A stretch of DNA of 64,000 nt from an uncultured Shewanella sp. Lineage in GTDB: Bacteria > Pseudomonadota > Gammaproteobacteria > Enterobacterales > Shewanellaceae. The notes under the pieces were generated by a model. That model ran no database searches and had not been told where the DNA came from. It saw only the letters and a list, made by a program, of their open reading frames with translations. The stretch covers positions 1-64,000 of the forward strand of contig NZ_CANMUW010000016.1 of NCBI RefSeq assembly GCF_947501225.1, in the 5' to 3' direction. This document shows, one piece after another, positions 44,065 to 53,211 of this stretch (positions are counted from its first letter, which is position 1; each line of letters starts with the position of its first letter). Made by a program: the position numbers and the translations under genes.

Positions 44065-44250
44065 GACATTTTGACTCATTTAATGGTGATTCTAGCATCA
44101 TAGTCTAGAAAATAGGTCACTGTGAGCCAAAGAATGCGTGCTATGGGACAAAATGTCTGTATGCAGGAATCAAACCTTGCGACAAGGATCACACTCCGGA
44201 GTGATTTGAGACCTCGGCACAGGCGGACAGGTTTTGGCATCAAACTTGCT
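44065..44250 (+). promoter_or_regulatory. Sigma-54 promoter and likely enhancer sites of tupA
   Basis: TGGCATCAAACTTGCT (44235-44250) matches the -24/-12 consensus TGGCACGnnnnTTGCW with the required spacing (GG to GC 12 bp). Upstream are GACAAAATGTC (44147-44157) and its near-inverse GACATTTTGAC (44065-44075), about 105 and 190 bp before the start and suitable as activator sites. Other inverted repeats are CCTTG-CGA-CAAGG (44175-44187) and the palindrome CACTCCGGAGTG (44192-44203). Confidence 0.7.
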
Positions 44251-44324
44251 AAATAGACTGGCAGAACATGTAGAAGATTGGTTTTGGCAAAGAATCTTCA
44301 TAATTTAATCGCCAAGGAGCAAGA

Positions 44325-45137
44325 ATGTTAAACCTTAAATCTATCCTCAGCTTTGCATTAGCCGCGACTCTAGTCACAGGTATGCCGGCACAAGCCGAAG
44401 AGATTATTAAGTTAGCCACAACAACGAGCACTGAAAACTCGGGTCTGTTGAAAAACTTACTACCAAAATTTGAAGCCCAAAGCGGTTACAAGGTTCAGGT
44501 CATTGCAACCGGTACCGGCAAGGCGCTTAAACTTGCACGACAAGGCGATGTTGATGTCATCATGACACACGCTCCGGCAGCAGAGGCTAAGTTTGTCGAT
44601 GAGGGCTATGGCCTGCTACCTCGTGGCATAATGGAAAACGATTTTGTGATCTTAGGCCCTAAAAATGACCCGGCTAAGATCCGTAGCAGTAAGACAGTCG
44701 AAGAGGCATTTGCTAAAATAGCCGAATCTGGTGCCACCTTTGTCTCTCGTGGAGACAACTCCGGCACTAACATGAAAGAGATGATCATCTGGAACAAGGC
44801 TAAGATCGACACCTCTTTTGCTGGTTATAAGTCTGTTGGCCAGGGAATGGGTAAAACCCTGTTGATGGCAAACGAACTTCAAGCTTACACGCTTTCTGAT
44901 CGTGGTACCTTCGTGGCGTACAAGGCGAAGCTGGACATGGCTATCGACTTTGATGGTGGCAAGGCATTAGCTAACCCATACCAGATCATGCTGATTAACC
45001 CTGCAAAATACCCGGAACTTAACCACAAGGGTGCCCGTGCCCTTAGTGACTGGTTGATTGGTGCCGAGGCTCAGGGCATGATCAATAGTTATAAAGTTCA
45101 GGGTGAGCAACTATTTAAGGCAACCTATAGCGAATGA
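44325..45137 (+). CDS. tupA: Tungstate-binding protein of ABC transporter
   Basis: This 270-residue periplasmic protein has a signal peptide (SFALAATLVTGMPAQA) and the TupA oxyanion signature LATTTSTENSGLL at the mature N-terminus, then GTGKALKLARQGDVDVIMTH. TupA binds tungstate very tightly and molybdate less so. It is followed by tupB and tupC and then cofactor genes, and preceded by a sigma-54-type promoter. Confidence 0.94.
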   Translation: MLNLKSILSFALAATLVTGMPAQAEEIIKLATTTSTENSGLLKNLLPKFEAQSGYKVQVIATGTGKALKLARQGDVDVIMTHAPAAEAKFVDEGYGLLPRGIMENDFVILGPKNDPAKIRSSKTVEEAFAKIAESGATFVSRGDNSGTNMKEMIIWNKAKIDTSFAGYKSVGQGMGKTLLMANELQAYTLSDRGTFVAYKAKLDMAIDFDGGKALANPYQIMLINPAKYPELNHKGARALSDWLIGAEAQGMINSYKVQGEQLFKATYSE

Positions 45138-45231
45138 CTCTAAGATTCTGGTTAGGCAGTTTTTTATCATGCTATACAGCGTACAGATCTAATGGTCTGG
45201 GTATGCTGTTTTCTGAATCGGGCTATCACAG

Positions 45232-45939
45232 ATGAATGAAGGCTGGTTAGCCCTTTTACAGCAGGCCTTAGGCCTGCTGTTTTCCTTGGACCCGGACGTA
45301 TGGTCCATCGTGTCTGTCTCTTTTTCTGTATCCTTTGCGGCACTGGGAATCACCTTGCTGCCATCTATGGTATTGGGATTTCTGCTGGCTTTTGGCCGCT
45401 TTCCGGGTCGCTGGTTTGTCACCAACCTGATTCAAACCCTCCAGTCGATACCCACCGTCGTCATTGGACTTCTGGTCTATCTGATGTTGACCCGCATGGG
45501 CCCGCTGGGTGATCTGAGGTGGCTATTTACCCAAAAAGGTATGATCTTAGGCCAGATGATGATCTGTGCTCCAGTGTTGATCGCAATGAGTCAGGCAGCC
45601 TTTACCAGCGTCGACCGCAGAGCATGGGAGACATCGCGAACGCTCGGTGCCTCCTGGTTCAGGGCCATCTGGACAGTTTGCAGAGAATTGAAAGTCCCGC
45701 TACTCATGGCGATCGTGGCCGGATTCAGCCGCATTCTTACTGAGGTGGGTTGCTCTATGATGGTCGGTGGAAACATTGCAGATGTGACCCGAAACATACC
45801 AACCGCAATAGCACTCGAGACCAGCAAGGGTGATTTTGCTCAGGCAATAGCACTGGGTCTTGTTCTGCTCATATTATCTCTCGTTCTTAACTTTACTCTA
45901 GGAACGCTCAGAGGCAGAGCTGAGCCGAGGAGCCATTAA
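45232..45939 (+). CDS. tupB: Tungstate ABC transporter permease
   Basis: This 235-residue inner-membrane permease has five to six helices. The ABC-contact EAA loop is seen in RAWETSRTLGASWFRAIW (about 125-142). It forms the channel for tungstate delivered by TupA. The gene starts 94 bp after tupA and ends 3 bp before tupC. Confidence 0.93.
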   Translation: MNEGWLALLQQALGLLFSLDPDVWSIVSVSFSVSFAALGITLLPSMVLGFLLAFGRFPGRWFVTNLIQTLQSIPTVVIGLLVYLMLTRMGPLGDLRWLFTQKGMILGQMMICAPVLIAMSQAAFTSVDRRAWETSRTLGASWFRAIWTVCRELKVPLLMAIVAGFSRILTEVGCSMMVGGNIADVTRNIPTAIALETSKGDFAQAIALGLVLLILSLVLNFTLGTLRGRAEPRSH

Positions 45940-45942
45940 GAG

Positions 45943-46662
45943 ATGGTAAAATTAATCGCGAACAACCTCGAGATGAAGTTTGGTGAGAGGCATATTTTCA
46001 GCGTCGACAGGCTGCAGCTGTCTCAGGGGCAAACGATACACCTTCAGGGTGACAACGGTTGCGGCAAAACCACCCTGATGAAACTGCTTGCCGGTCTTTT
46101 GTCTCCCACCAGAGGTTCGATTACCACAGAAGGCTTCGAGCCACTGCCCTGGTGGCGCTCCAATGCACTGCTGGGCAAAGCCGTCTATCTGCACCAACAC
46201 CCCTATCTGTTCGATGGCAGCGTCGAATATAACCTGAGCTATCCACACCCGTTTTGTGATCTGACAAAACAGCAACTGAGTGAGCGAACTCAGGCCGCTA
46301 TCGAGATGGCAGAATTAACGCACCTCAAGACTCAGGCCGCATCAAGCCTATCCGGGGGAGAGAAACAACGACTCGCTATCGCCAGAGCCTGGATAATGCA
46401 GCCAAAGCTATTGATGTTAGATGAACCAACATCCAATATGGACAGGTTTTCTCAAGACTTAGTGCTGGCCATGATCTCCGATCTGCAGCGGCTCGGAACG
46501 GGGATGTTAATCAGCAGTCACCAGTCCTGCGTACTCACAAGCTTGTGCAATCAAACCTGGATGATCGAAAATCAACATATAATGTCATCTTACACGGCGG
46601 ACAATATTCCCGACTCTGCCCCAATAAATCTACAGGAACCAAGATATGTCATTGCAAATTGA
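45943..46662 (+). CDS. tupC: Tungstate ABC transporter ATPase
   Basis: This 239-residue ATP-binding subunit has Walker A GDNGCGKTT, signature LSGGEKQR, Walker B LLMLDEPTSN and the switch His in SSHQS. It lies 3 bp after tupB, and its end overlaps mobA by 17 bp. Tungstate import is therefore translationally linked to cofactor genes. Confidence 0.93.
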   Translation: MVKLIANNLEMKFGERHIFSVDRLQLSQGQTIHLQGDNGCGKTTLMKLLAGLLSPTRGSITTEGFEPLPWWRSNALLGKAVYLHQHPYLFDGSVEYNLSYPHPFCDLTKQQLSERTQAAIEMAELTHLKTQAASSLSGGEKQRLAIARAWIMQPKLLMLDEPTSNMDRFSQDLVLAMISDLQRLGTGMLISSHQSCVLTSLCNQTWMIENQHIMSSYTADNIPDSAPINLQEPRYVIAN

Positions 46663-47236
46663 TGCGGTAATTTTAGCCGGAGGCATGGCCAGGCGCATGG
46701 GGGGAAATGACAAAGGTTTAGTCGAACTCCAGGCGCAGCCTATGATAAAGCACGCCATAGATCGCATTAAGCCACAAGTTAGAGAGATCCTGATCAACGC
46801 AAACCGTAACCAAACCAGTTATGCTGAGTTCGGTTATAAAGTTATCAGTGACGAAGACTCAGGTTATCTGGGGCCATTGGCCGGAATGATAACAGCGATG
46901 GGCCAAACACAGGCCAACTACCTCCTGGTGGTTCCCTGTGATTGTCCACTTTTACCGACAGACCTTGTCGAGCGCATGCTCTCCCAGATAGAGAAAGAAG
47001 GTGCCGATCTTGCGGTGGCAAGTGACGGCGTGCGCGAACAACCTGTAGTACTACTTTTGAAACCGGAACTAAGAGACTCGATGAAGGCTTTCTTAGATGC
47101 CGGAGAACGTAAAATCGACTTTTGGTATGCGAAGCATAACTGCGCGGTGGCTGATTTTTCAGATCAACCAAACGCCTTTGTTAATGTGAATACACCAGAA
47201 CAAAAACAACAACTTTCTGAGGCAATTGCCAAATAA
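46646..47236 (+). CDS. mobA: Molybdenum cofactor guanylyltransferase
   Basis: The 196-residue MobA attaches GMP to molybdopterin to make the MGD form used by DMSO-reductase-type enzymes. The GTP loop is LAGGMARRMGGNDKGLVEL (about 11-29). Other conserved parts are GPLAGMITAM and the Asp of VVPCDCPLLPTD. Its start lies inside tupC. Confidence 0.95.
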   Translation: MSLQIDAVILAGGMARRMGGNDKGLVELQAQPMIKHAIDRIKPQVREILINANRNQTSYAEFGYKVISDEDSGYLGPLAGMITAMGQTQANYLLVVPCDCPLLPTDLVERMLSQIEKEGADLAVASDGVREQPVVLLLKPELRDSMKAFLDAGERKIDFWYAKHNCAVADFSDQPNAFVNVNTPEQKQQLSEAIAK

Positions 47237-47250
47237 AAATCGAGGTTTAA

Positions 47251-49056
47251 ATGAGCATCCCTTTTACCAATCCGTTAACTATCCCTGTTCTCGGATTTTG
47301 TGCCTATAGCGGCACAGGAAAGACCACGCTGTTAAAGAAGCTGATCCCCGAATTAAATAGCAGGGGGGTGAAACTGGCAGTCATAAAGCATGCTCATCAT
47401 AACTTCGATGTGGATATTCCCGGTAAAGACAGTTACGAAATGCGTAAGGCGGGTGCTCGTCAGATGCTGGTAGCCTCGCATGTCAGATGGGCATTGATGA
47501 CGGAAGATCCCCTTGATGATGATCCTAAGCTGCCTCATCTGCTGCAGCAGATTGAACAGGACAAGGTCGATATCGTATTGGTAGAGGGCTTCAAAAAACT
47601 TGAGCTGCCGAAAATTGAACTTCATCGGGCCGCCCATGACAAACCTTTCATCCATACCCACGACGACAACATACAGGCAATCGCCTGCTGTGATGATACC
47701 CAACTTCCGGGCGATTTAAGACGCCTGGATATCAATGATGTCGCGCAAATTGCCGACTTTGTTGTTGAATACGCTGAAAACTGGCGGCCTTCGAGTGTTA
47801 ACCTGCCGCTCGCACCTGCCCCCGAGTGTGGCTGCGAAGTCGATACCAGTAAGACGCTGTCGGTAAGGCAGGGCATAGATAAGATCTTATCCTACGTGAC
47901 CCCAATCACCGACAGTGAGGCCCTCCCTCTCGATGAGCTCAATAGCCGGGTACTCGCCGAAGATGCGATATCTCCGGTCAATGTGCCTCAACAGACCAAC
48001 TCGGCCATGGACGGATACGCATTCAAGTATTCGAGCCCTATGTTATCAGACTATAAGATCGTCGCCGACGTCATGGCGGGTCATCAATACTCGGAACTGC
48101 TACAGGAGGGCGAAGCGGTACGTATCATGACCGGGGCGACGGTACCGGCAGGTGCCGACACAGTTCAGATGAAGGAGTTGGCCAAGGAGCAGGAGGGCCG
48201 GGTCAGCTTTCAGGGCGATATCACTCTTGGGCAACATATCAGGCTGGCAGGCGAAGACATCGCACAAGGCCATACGGCGCTGGCAGCCAAAACACGACTT
48301 CAGGCACCGGAGCAGGGGCTGTTGGCTTCACTCGGTTTTGGCAAACTACCGGTATTCAAACGCCCCAGGGTCGCCGTGTTCTCAACCGGTGATGAGGTAT
48401 GTCAACCGGGAGAGCCGCTACAACCAAACTGCATCTACGACTCAAACCGCTTCACCATAAAATCTATGGTCAGAAAGCTGGGTTGTGAAGTGATAGATCT
48501 GGGGATCATTCACGACTCAGAGGATGCACTCGCCGAGGCGCTGAGCCAGGCCGCGGTCGATGCAGATGTCGTAATAAGCTCCGGCGGCGTATCCGTCGGC
48601 GACGCCGACTTTATCAAGCTGGCACTGGAACGAGTGGGTCAGATTAACTTCTGGCGCATCAATATGCGACCGGGACGACCGCTGGCCTTCGGTCAGATTG
48701 GCGATAGCCTCTTCTTCGGCTTACCCGGTAATCCGGTTGCCGTTATGGTCTCCTTTATGCAGTTTGTACAGCCGGCACTGAGAAAACTTGCCGGAGAAAA
48801 CGAGTGGGCACCGACCATGGTACCTGCTATCACAGATACACACCTGCGTAGCCGCGTTGGACGTACAGAGTTTACCCGTGGCATCTATCACTTAGGCGCC
48901 GATGGCAAGCTTCATGTCACATCGACCGGCGCACAAGGTTCAGGGATGTTGAGTTCTATGGTTAAGGGCAACTGCCTCATCGTCATCAGCGAGAAAGACG
49001 ATCAGCTAAGCCCTGGTGATACCGTTTATATTCAACCATTTGCCGATCTACTGTAA
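47251..49056 (+). CDS. Fused MobB-MoeA
   Basis: This 601-residue bifunctional protein starts with MobB (1-175), which has the P-loop GFCAYSGTGKTTLLKK and binds GTP. MoeA follows (about 205-601), with LNSRVLAEDAISPVNVPQQT, NSAMDGYAF, STGDEVCQPGE, SSGGVSVGDADF and GLPGNPVAVMVSF. MoeA inserts the metal into adenylated molybdopterin. The fusion links metal insertion with nucleotide attachment and occurs in Shewanella. It is part of the tup-mob operon. Confidence 0.95.
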   Translation: MSIPFTNPLTIPVLGFCAYSGTGKTTLLKKLIPELNSRGVKLAVIKHAHHNFDVDIPGKDSYEMRKAGARQMLVASHVRWALMTEDPLDDDPKLPHLLQQIEQDKVDIVLVEGFKKLELPKIELHRAAHDKPFIHTHDDNIQAIACCDDTQLPGDLRRLDINDVAQIADFVVEYAENWRPSSVNLPLAPAPECGCEVDTSKTLSVRQGIDKILSYVTPITDSEALPLDELNSRVLAEDAISPVNVPQQTNSAMDGYAFKYSSPMLSDYKIVADVMAGHQYSELLQEGEAVRIMTGATVPAGADTVQMKELAKEQEGRVSFQGDITLGQHIRLAGEDIAQGHTALAAKTRLQAPEQGLLASLGFGKLPVFKRPRVAVFSTGDEVCQPGEPLQPNCIYDSNRFTIKSMVRKLGCEVIDLGIIHDSEDALAEALSQAAVDADVVISSGGVSVGDADFIKLALERVGQINFWRINMRPGRPLAFGQIGDSLFFGLPGNPVAVMVSFMQFVQPALRKLAGENEWAPTMVPAITDTHLRSRVGRTEFTRGIYHLGADGKLHVTSTGAQGSGMLSSMVKGNCLIVISEKDDQLSPGDTVYIQPFADLL

Positions 49057-49083
49057 TTGGTAATCTCTGTTTAACTGTTTTCT

Positions 49084-49120
49084 GTAACGGCTCAGACAGC
49101 TGAGTCGTTACGGTGTTTTT
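49084..49120 (+). terminator. Hairpin between mobB/moeA and moaA
   Basis: A 12-bp stem with one wobble, GTAACGGCTCAG/CTGAGTCGTTAC with loop ACAG, is followed by GGTGTTTTT. It lies 14 bases before moaA, so it may reduce read-through or modulate moaA translation. Confidence 0.7.
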
Positions 49121-49133
49121 ATAGGTACCTTGT

Positions 49134-50120
49134 ATGAGTTTGATCGTCGATACCTTCGGACGTAAGGTTGAATATCTACGCCTTTCCGTTACCGACAGAT
49201 GTGATTTTCGTTGTGTCTACTGCATGAGCGAAGATCCCTGCTTTCTAAATCGTGAACAAGTACTCAGCTTAGAGGAGCTGGCCTGGGTCGGTCAGGCATT
49301 CACCGAGCTGGGTGTAAAGAAGATACGCCTCACAGGCGGTGAACCTTTGGTACGTACTGACTGCGACCAGCTGGTGAAACTGCTTGGTGATCTGCCCGGT
49401 TTATCTGAGCTATCCATGACCACAAATGGCTCCCGCCTCACCAAGTTTGCCCAAACGATGCGTGCCTCAGGCCTGGCAAGACTAAACATCAGCCTGGATA
49501 CCCTAAAGCCTGAGCTCTTCACCGAGCTTACCCGTAACGGCAAGCTGGAGCGTGTCATCGAAGGGATCGATGCCGCTAAAGCCGCAGGATTTAAGCGCAT
49601 CAAGATCAATGCGGTGATCCTCAGGGGACAAAATGATGATGAGGTGCTGGATCTGATAGAATTTTGCCGTGACAGAGAGCTGGATATCGCCTTCATCGAA
49701 GAGATGCCACTCGGGGTTATCGATGAACGTAAGAAGAGTCGCCACTGCAGCAGCGATGAGGTCAAGGCTATTATCTCTGAGCGTTATGAGCTTAGTGTTT
49801 CGAGCAAGCGTACCGGCGGGCCGGCACGTTACTACACCATGCCGGGTAGCCCTATCCATGTAGGCTTCATCTCCCCCCACAGCAACAACTTCTGTCATGA
49901 GTGCAACCGGGTGCGGGTTACCGTCGAAGGCCGCTTGCTACTCTGCCTGGGCAACGAGCACTCGGTGGATCTCAAGGCCATCGTCAGAGAGTTTCCCGGC
50001 GATATTGAGAAGCTTAAAACGGCCATTCTGGAGGCCATCAAGCTTAAACCTAAAGAGCATGAGTTCGGGCCCCAGGGCGATGTGCAGATCCTGCGCTTCA
50101 TGAATGCGACAGGCGGATAG
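49134..50120 (+). CDS. moaA: GTP 3',8-cyclase MoaA
   Basis: This 328-residue radical SAM enzyme starts molybdopterin synthesis. The SAM cluster CDFRCVYC (about 22-29), the second cluster cysteines in NNFCHECNRVRVTVEGRLLLC, and the C-terminal Gly-Gly (ATGG) needed for activity are all present. A hairpin separates it from the upstream mobB/moeA, and no Moco riboswitch is seen. The other moa genes are not in this window. Confidence 0.96.
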   Translation: MSLIVDTFGRKVEYLRLSVTDRCDFRCVYCMSEDPCFLNREQVLSLEELAWVGQAFTELGVKKIRLTGGEPLVRTDCDQLVKLLGDLPGLSELSMTTNGSRLTKFAQTMRASGLARLNISLDTLKPELFTELTRNGKLERVIEGIDAAKAAGFKRIKINAVILRGQNDDEVLDLIEFCRDRELDIAFIEEMPLGVIDERKKSRHCSSDEVKAIISERYELSVSSKRTGGPARYYTMPGSPIHVGFISPHSNNFCHECNRVRVTVEGRLLLCLGNEHSVDLKAIVREFPGDIEKLKTAILEAIKLKPKEHEFGPQGDVQILRFMNATGG

Positions 50121-50145
50121 CCTCAAACAAGTTCCTGTCAGACAC

Positions 50146-50177
50146 AAGGGTTGAAAGCATATTGTTTTCAACCTTTA
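50146..50177 (+). terminator. Terminator after moaA
   Basis: The stem AAGGGTTGAAA/TTTCAACCTTT (11 pairs including one wobble) with a 9-nt loop ends in a short T run. Confidence 0.65.
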
Positions 50178-50286
50178 CTCCCTACAACGCCTCACTTTCC
50201 AGTAACGCCTCTGCCACTCGCTGCTTTATTCCTCTTACCTTATACTGCATGATAGACTGCACTCAAATACGCTGAAACCCGATACC

Positions 50287-50769
50287 ATGGCTCTATCACG
50301 AAGAAAGTGGAACAATGTAATCATTATCGCGTCAGTACTGATGATCACCATACTCACCCTACTGGATGACAAAACATCCCAGCTGCCCGATGATGCTCAT
50401 CCGCTCTTCGATGACGTTTCATCTCTGGCCCAACTACAGATGAACGAACTCTGGCTCAACAGGGGCAGCAGCAACTGGCAGTGTCACCCAAAGGTTCTTA
50501 ACTGTCAGGCATGGGGCGAGGCCTGGAGCAAGATACAGCTGTCGCCGCTACCCGATCAGCAGGGGTTGATTGAAAGTGACACTGCCTCGCGCCCCAAAGA
50601 GCTGCTCATAGTGATCGCCAGCAATGAACAGGCACAGCCATGGAGCTGGTATGAAAAACTGGGGTTACTGAAATCCCCGGCAAATAACTGGTATCTTATC
50701 CCCCCCAGCCAGAGGGAGGCGCTGTCACCGGTCATCAAAATCGGTACCACAAAAAACAGCGGCTCTTAA
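50287..50769 (+). CDS. Hypothetical membrane-anchored protein
   Basis: This 160-residue protein has one N-terminal helix (NVIIIASVLMITILTLL) and a periplasmic domain with Cys-x5-Cys (QCHPKVLNCQAW) and Trp-rich segments. I do not recognise it. It lies 37 bp before mutM in the same direction and may share its transcript. Confidence 0.65.
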   Translation: MALSRRKWNNVIIIASVLMITILTLLDDKTSQLPDDAHPLFDDVSSLAQLQMNELWLNRGSSNWQCHPKVLNCQAWGEAWSKIQLSPLPDQQGLIESDTASRPKELLIVIASNEQAQPWSWYEKLGLLKSPANNWYLIPPSQREALSPVIKIGTTKNSGS

Positions 50770-50806
50770 CTGGTCAAAGCCTTAACCCAATTACCCGAGA
50801 ACAGAT

Positions 50807-51622
50807 ATGCCTGAACTGCCCGAAGTAGAAGTTACCCGTCAGGGAGTCACCCCTCACCTAATCGATCAACAGGTGACGGCCTTGACTGTGCGTAACGCCA
50901 GCCTTCGGTGGCCGGTGCCCGATATCGCACAGCAGATAGTCGGACAGACCATACGCAATATCCGCCGAAGGGCCAAGTATCTGCTTATCGACACCGATGC
51001 CGGCACGACAATCGTACATCTGGGCATGTCGGGGAGTCTCAGGGTCGTGTGTGGCAGTACCCCCGTCGAGAAGCATGACCATATCGACTTGGCGCTTGCC
51101 AACGGCAAGGTGTTGAGGTTTAACGACCCCCGCCGATTCGGTGCCTGGCTATGGTGCGAGCTGCCTGAAGAGGCTCACCCCCTGCTGTCAAAGCTCGGAC
51201 CGGAACCCCTTAAAGATGAATTTAATCCGGCCTATCTGGAGCAGGTGTTAAAGAGTAAGAGGAGAGCCATAAAGCTCTGCCTGATGGATAATAATATTGT
51301 CGTGGGAGTAGGTAACATCTATGCCAACGAAGCTCTGTTTGCGGCAGGTATCCACCCCGAAACGGAGGCAGATAAGGTCGATATCGAGAGGTTGACCGTG
51401 CTGGTTACCGAGGTGAAACAGATCCTGGCAAACGCCATCAGGCAGGGGGGAACCACATTGAAGGATTTCACCAATGCCGAGGGCAAGCCGGGATACTTTG
51501 CCCAGAAGCTTCATGTCTATGGCCGCGGTGGAGAAGCCTGTACTCAGTGCGGTAATCTGCTCAGCGAGATCAAACTGGGGCAGAGGGCCACGGTATTTTG
51601 TGGCCTATGTCAGACTAAATGA
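50807..51622 (+). CDS. mutM: Formamidopyrimidine-DNA glycosylase
   Basis: The 271-residue Fpg removes 8-oxoguanine and formamidopyrimidines. The N-terminal catalytic PELPEVEVTRQG, the helix-two-turn-helix with GNIYANEALF, and the C-terminal zinc finger (CTQCGNLL ... CGLCQ) are all intact. Confidence 0.97.
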   Translation: MPELPEVEVTRQGVTPHLIDQQVTALTVRNASLRWPVPDIAQQIVGQTIRNIRRRAKYLLIDTDAGTTIVHLGMSGSLRVVCGSTPVEKHDHIDLALANGKVLRFNDPRRFGAWLWCELPEEAHPLLSKLGPEPLKDEFNPAYLEQVLKSKRRAIKLCLMDNNIVVGVGNIYANEALFAAGIHPETEADKVDIERLTVLVTEVKQILANAIRQGGTTLKDFTNAEGKPGYFAQKLHVYGRGGEACTQCGNLLSEIKLGQRATVFCGLCQTK

Positions 51623-51672
51623 CAAAGAAGGACGTTCACAGGCTCACTACGAGCGTGCAGCGAGCCGTGCCT

Positions 51673-51700
51673 GGAACCCAGCTCCTGGATTCCAGGTTCC
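51673..51700. terminator. Possible terminator between mutM and wzi
   Basis: Overlapping inverted repeats GGAACC/GGTTCC and CCTGG/CCAGG lie between the convergent genes. The T run TTCCTCTTT is imperfect. Confidence 0.4.
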
Positions 51701-51703
51701 TCT

Positions 51704-53197
51704 TTAAAAACGATACTCGTAAGTACCGAACAGGGTCGCATCGGTTTGTTTCTCTTCGACCTCAAATTCAGACTGAGATACAGTGCCACCGACACTCATC
51801 ATCCCTTTCCAGATGGGCATACGGTAGCTCAGCTCCAGCATCAGCAGGTCCTCTTTGGCGGGCTGCGGAGCCCAGCCATGGGCCGGACTGGAACCATCTT
51901 TGTTCAGCTGTGCGTACCGTAACAACGAAGTGATGCCGCGACTATCTGCAAACTGGCCAATCAAACCAAGTACATAGACTTTAGCATCGCTCTCATAGGT
52001 GCTGCCATATGTCTTACCGTAGTAACGCGAACCACTCCTGTAGGTCGTTTGGTGCTCATACATGCAGTTGAACACGGTAGGGTCCTCACCACAGAATACC
52101 ATGGTATCTGTCATCTCAAAGAACAGTTTATATTGCTGATTGTCGAAATTGAAACGGGTGTCGATTCCCCCCATACTGGCACAATCTACGATATCCAGGG
52201 GAGAGGAGCCCTTGGCATCCTCACAGGTTCTCTCGTAATAGACACCGAACGGCACATTAAACCAGGTATCGCTGAAACGGATATCGTAACCCGCCATCTG
52301 ATTGCCATAGTTGGTACAGCCAGCCTCGCCCGCGCCGCGACAATCACGCTGGCCGGTTATAGACTTAAGTGCGCTCTCCCAGGAGCACTCCTCACCTTCA
52401 CCGCAGAACTGGGTACTCCAGGAGAAGCCAATCTCGAGCTGTCTGAAGGGGCGCAGCGAACTACGGAAATTCCACAGCAGCGGATTGGCGACCGCACGCT
52501 CCTCCTCTAACCGACTGATCCCCGCAGTCAGGGTCCATGGCCCGAGCCAGGATAACCAGGGGGTTTCAAATGCCGCCGCATTATTGCGGCTGACCATCAC
52601 CGAGGGCAGCGGCCGTGCATTGTTTGAACGGTGCAGTGACGAGTCAAACCCGGGTCCCCACCACTGCTCTATTGCGCCAGCGCTGAAGATCCAGTTACCT
52701 AAGATGGCTGCTATATAGGAGTCATCGAGTCTGAACTCTTTATCATCACTGGGATCATAATTAGCGGAGGCCGAGGCCCTAAAGGCAAAGCGATCCCCCA
52801 TATACTCATAGGACGCTTGCAGCTCCCCCTGCTCGCTGTAGTCGGAACCAAAATGCTGAAAGCGAGCCGCATCGGTTGCCGCCGCCGCTTTTATTCTGGT
52901 ATTGCCGCGATTCTCGACCGCATTTCGGTAATAGTAGTTCACCCGGGCAAAAGCTTGCGCTATGGAGGGGGTTAAAACCGAAGGCTCGACCCTGCTCAAG
53001 TCCGCACCGATGCCTGACCACATCAGCGGATAGGTATTGACGGGAACCGTGATCACACCTTCATCGGCCAGAGCCTGAATATCGGCCCTCAAGTAGATAT
53101 CCGAGGTATCCACCCAGGGGGCGGATACAGAGATAAAGGAGGTAAATAAGCAGAGTATTGCAAAAGCCCGCACAGATGACTTTCCCTTTTCCATCAT
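51704..53197 (-). CDS. wzi: Capsule assembly Wzi family protein
   Basis: This outer-membrane barrel protein of about 497 residues has a signal peptide (AFAILCLFTSFISVSA). The Wzi-type opening is SDIYLRADIQALADEGVITV, then PVNTYPLMWSGI, and the C-terminus is EYRF. E. coli Wzi is a lectin-like protein that helps attach capsule to the surface. The open frame begins with a TTG overlapping coaD; I chose the first ATG. No capsule export genes are adjacent. Confidence 0.85.
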   Translation of the reverse strand: MMEKGKSSVRAFAILCLFTSFISVSAPWVDTSDIYLRADIQALADEGVITVPVNTYPLMWSGIGADLSRVEPSVLTPSIAQAFARVNYYYRNAVENRGNTRIKAAAATDAARFQHFGSDYSEQGELQASYEYMGDRFAFRASASANYDPSDDKEFRLDDSYIAAILGNWIFSAGAIEQWWGPGFDSSLHRSNNARPLPSVMVSRNNAAAFETPWLSWLGPWTLTAGISRLEEERAVANPLLWNFRSSLRPFRQLEIGFSWSTQFCGEGEECSWESALKSITGQRDCRGAGEAGCTNYGNQMAGYDIRFSDTWFNVPFGVYYERTCEDAKGSSPLDIVDCASMGGIDTRFNFDNQQYKLFFEMTDTMVFCGEDPTVFNCMYEHQTTYRSGSRYYGKTYGSTYESDAKVYVLGLIGQFADSRGITSLLRYAQLNKDGSSPAHGWAPQPAKEDLLMLELSYRMPIWKGMMSVGGTVSQSEFEVEEKQTDATLFGTYEYRF

Positions 53198-53211
53198 TAT
53201 GTCTATCACTC

